From: Candidatus Heimdallarchaeota archaeon
Lineage (GTDB): Archaea > Asgardarchaeota > Heimdallarchaeia > Heimdallarchaeales > Heimdallarchaeaceae
Length of the DNA: 5,822 nucleotides
Assembly: GCA_016839875.1 (NCBI GenBank)
Contig: JAEOTK010000346.1
Span: 1 to 5,822 of the forward strand
Direction: 5' to 3'
The notes under the pieces are model-generated. The model ran no database searches and had not been told where the DNA came from. It worked only from the letters and a program-made list of their open reading frames with translations. Position numbers and translations under genes: made by a program. Positions 4,978 to 5,822 of this stretch are shown here, piece after piece. Numbering within the stretch: the first letter of the stretch is position 1; each line of letters opens with the position of its first letter.

Positions 4978-5778
4978 CTAATGAAAAGAGATTATATCTT
5001 TTGAATCTTGTATTTCAAGTTCTTTTTTTTCATCCTCATGCTTAAGAACCAGATTTCCTAATATATTTATTCCCTCACATTTGTAACTTCTTTCATTCTC
5101 CAGAACTACAGTTTTCATATACTGTGCACAATTTTCATTGTATTGCTCTACAATAGATTCAAATTTATTACCAAGAGTTAAAGAAGAATTTTCAAGAATC
5201 TGATCTTTTAAATCATCGATAATGTTTCCGTAAATCACTTCTTCTCCTAGTATGTCAATAAGACTATCTGAATTATTTCTTAGGTTTTCAGGAAATTCTT
5301 CTCGTTTATTATTAGCATTTATCCCAATTCCAATGATTAAGAAATCTTGTGAGCTAGATATATATTCAATAAGTAATCCAGAAATTTTTCTACTTTCAAA
5401 AACAATATCGTTTGGCCATTTGATCTTGAAATCGTACTCGTAAAGTTTTCGCAGACATTTGTTTACTCCTATAGCTGTAGAGTAGTGGAACATAGTAATT
5501 GATTCTTTCGTTAATTTTTCTTTCATAGGAAAAATGAAACTGAAGTAGAGTCCACCTCTTGGAGAATACCAAGTGTTTTTTTCTCTCCCTCTTCCTTGGT
5601 TTTGTTCCTTTGCTAGTATCATTATTGGTTCTTCAACACCTTCCATTATGTGCTTGACAGCAATATCCATCGTTGAAGAAACAGTATCGTAAATCTTAGC
5701 TTTCATGTTCGTAGCTCTAGCTATACCTAAACCGCTGAAAAAACGGTCAATTATAAAGTTTTTTTCATTCTCTGACAA
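4978..5778 (-). CDS. birA: Biotin--[acetyl-CoA carboxylase] ligase, class I, without DNA-binding domain
   Basis: A cytoplasmic enzyme that activates biotin to biotinyl-AMP and attaches it to the lysine of biotin carrier domains, such as those of acyl-CoA carboxylases. Motifs appear in family order: SST (34-36), the biotinyl-AMP loop GRGREKNTWYSPRGG (62-76), KWPND (120-124), KISGLLIE with Lys131 at the position of the E. coli catalytic-site lysine, and GIGINANN (150-157). A small C-terminal SH3-like domain follows (about 221-266). No helix-turn-helix precedes the catalytic core, so it should not act as a repressor. The start is uncertain. The longest frame begins at a TTG (5778), bounded by an in-frame TAA just upstream, with no ribosome site. 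The first in-frame ATG is at 5706 (MKAKIYDTVSST), close to where short archaeal ligases begin. No biotin-dependent enzyme is visible nearby. Confidence 0.93.
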   Translation of the reverse strand: MSENEKNFIIDRFFSGLGIARATNMKAKIYDTVSSTMDIAVKHIMEGVEEPIMILAKEQNQGRGREKNTWYSPRGGLYFSFIFPMKEKLTKESITMFHYSTAIGVNKCLRKLYEYDFKIKWPNDIVFESRKISGLLIEYISSSQDFLIIGIGINANNKREEFPENLRNNSDSLIDILGEEVIYGNIIDDLKDQILENSSLTLGNKFESIVEQYNENCAQYMKTVVLENERSYKCEGINILGNLVLKHEDEKKELEIQDSKDIISFH

Positions 5779-5822
5779 TGAAAAGAGATGCTTTTTTTAA
5801 GCTAGTGATTAGGACATAAGTC
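5779..5822. other. Upstream region of birA at the window edge
   Basis: These 44 bases hold no gene. On the minus strand CTTAAAAAAAGC (about 5801..5790) is an AT-rich box within a short GCTT...AAGC inverted repeat. It lies about 12-22 bases from the TTG start, too close for a typical TATA box if transcription precedes that codon, but about 90 bases from the alternative ATG at 5706. Whether it serves as the birA promoter cannot be settled here. Confidence 0.3.

Noticed and set aside
5252..5443. Plus-strand open frame opposite birA
   Set aside because: Lies fully within conserved birA motifs on the other strand and has no start signals.

Overview
The window looks like an AT-rich archaeal genome segment, most plausibly from an Asgard-type lineage; that placement is inference. 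Three lines of evidence support an archaeon. Starts are preceded by GGAGGTGA-type ribosome sites or TATA-like boxes rather than bacterial -35/-10 pairs. The tryptophanyl-tRNA synthetase is of the archaeal/eukaryotic type, with a C-terminal half that recalls animal enzymes. Two predicted surface proteins carry a Sec-type signal peptide and a C-terminal membrane anchor with a Lys/Arg tail, a common archaeal arrangement.

Layout from left to right. A secreted protein of unknown function (minus strand) enters from the left edge with only its first 50 codons; its upstream region holds a TATA-like box and a perfect 22-bp inverted repeat that looks like an operator. A gene-free stretch of about 390 bases follows, with a nested inverted repeat. 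On the plus strand come trpS and, only 6 to 18 bases downstream, a gene for a membrane-anchored protein with seven W-to-W repeats, very probably a seven-bladed beta-propeller. On the minus strand, reading right to left, are a biotin-protein ligase (birA type, no DNA-binding domain), a previously overlooked 56-residue single-span membrane protein, and a secreted, membrane-anchored metallophosphoesterase of the purple acid phosphatase fold with a CARDB domain.

The propeller and phosphoesterase genes converge with no base between their stop codons. Each gene ends in A-rich Lys/Arg codons, so each presents a T-rich tract to the opposing transcript. These codons may double as terminators.

No mobile element, CRISPR array, tRNA or rRNA is visible. 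The genes do not form one obvious pathway: two housekeeping genes (trpS, birA) sit beside cell-surface genes. The items most worth a second look are the convergent stop/terminator junction, the operator-like palindrome, the hidden small membrane protein (which also settles the phosphoesterase start), and the mosaic character of the synthetase.
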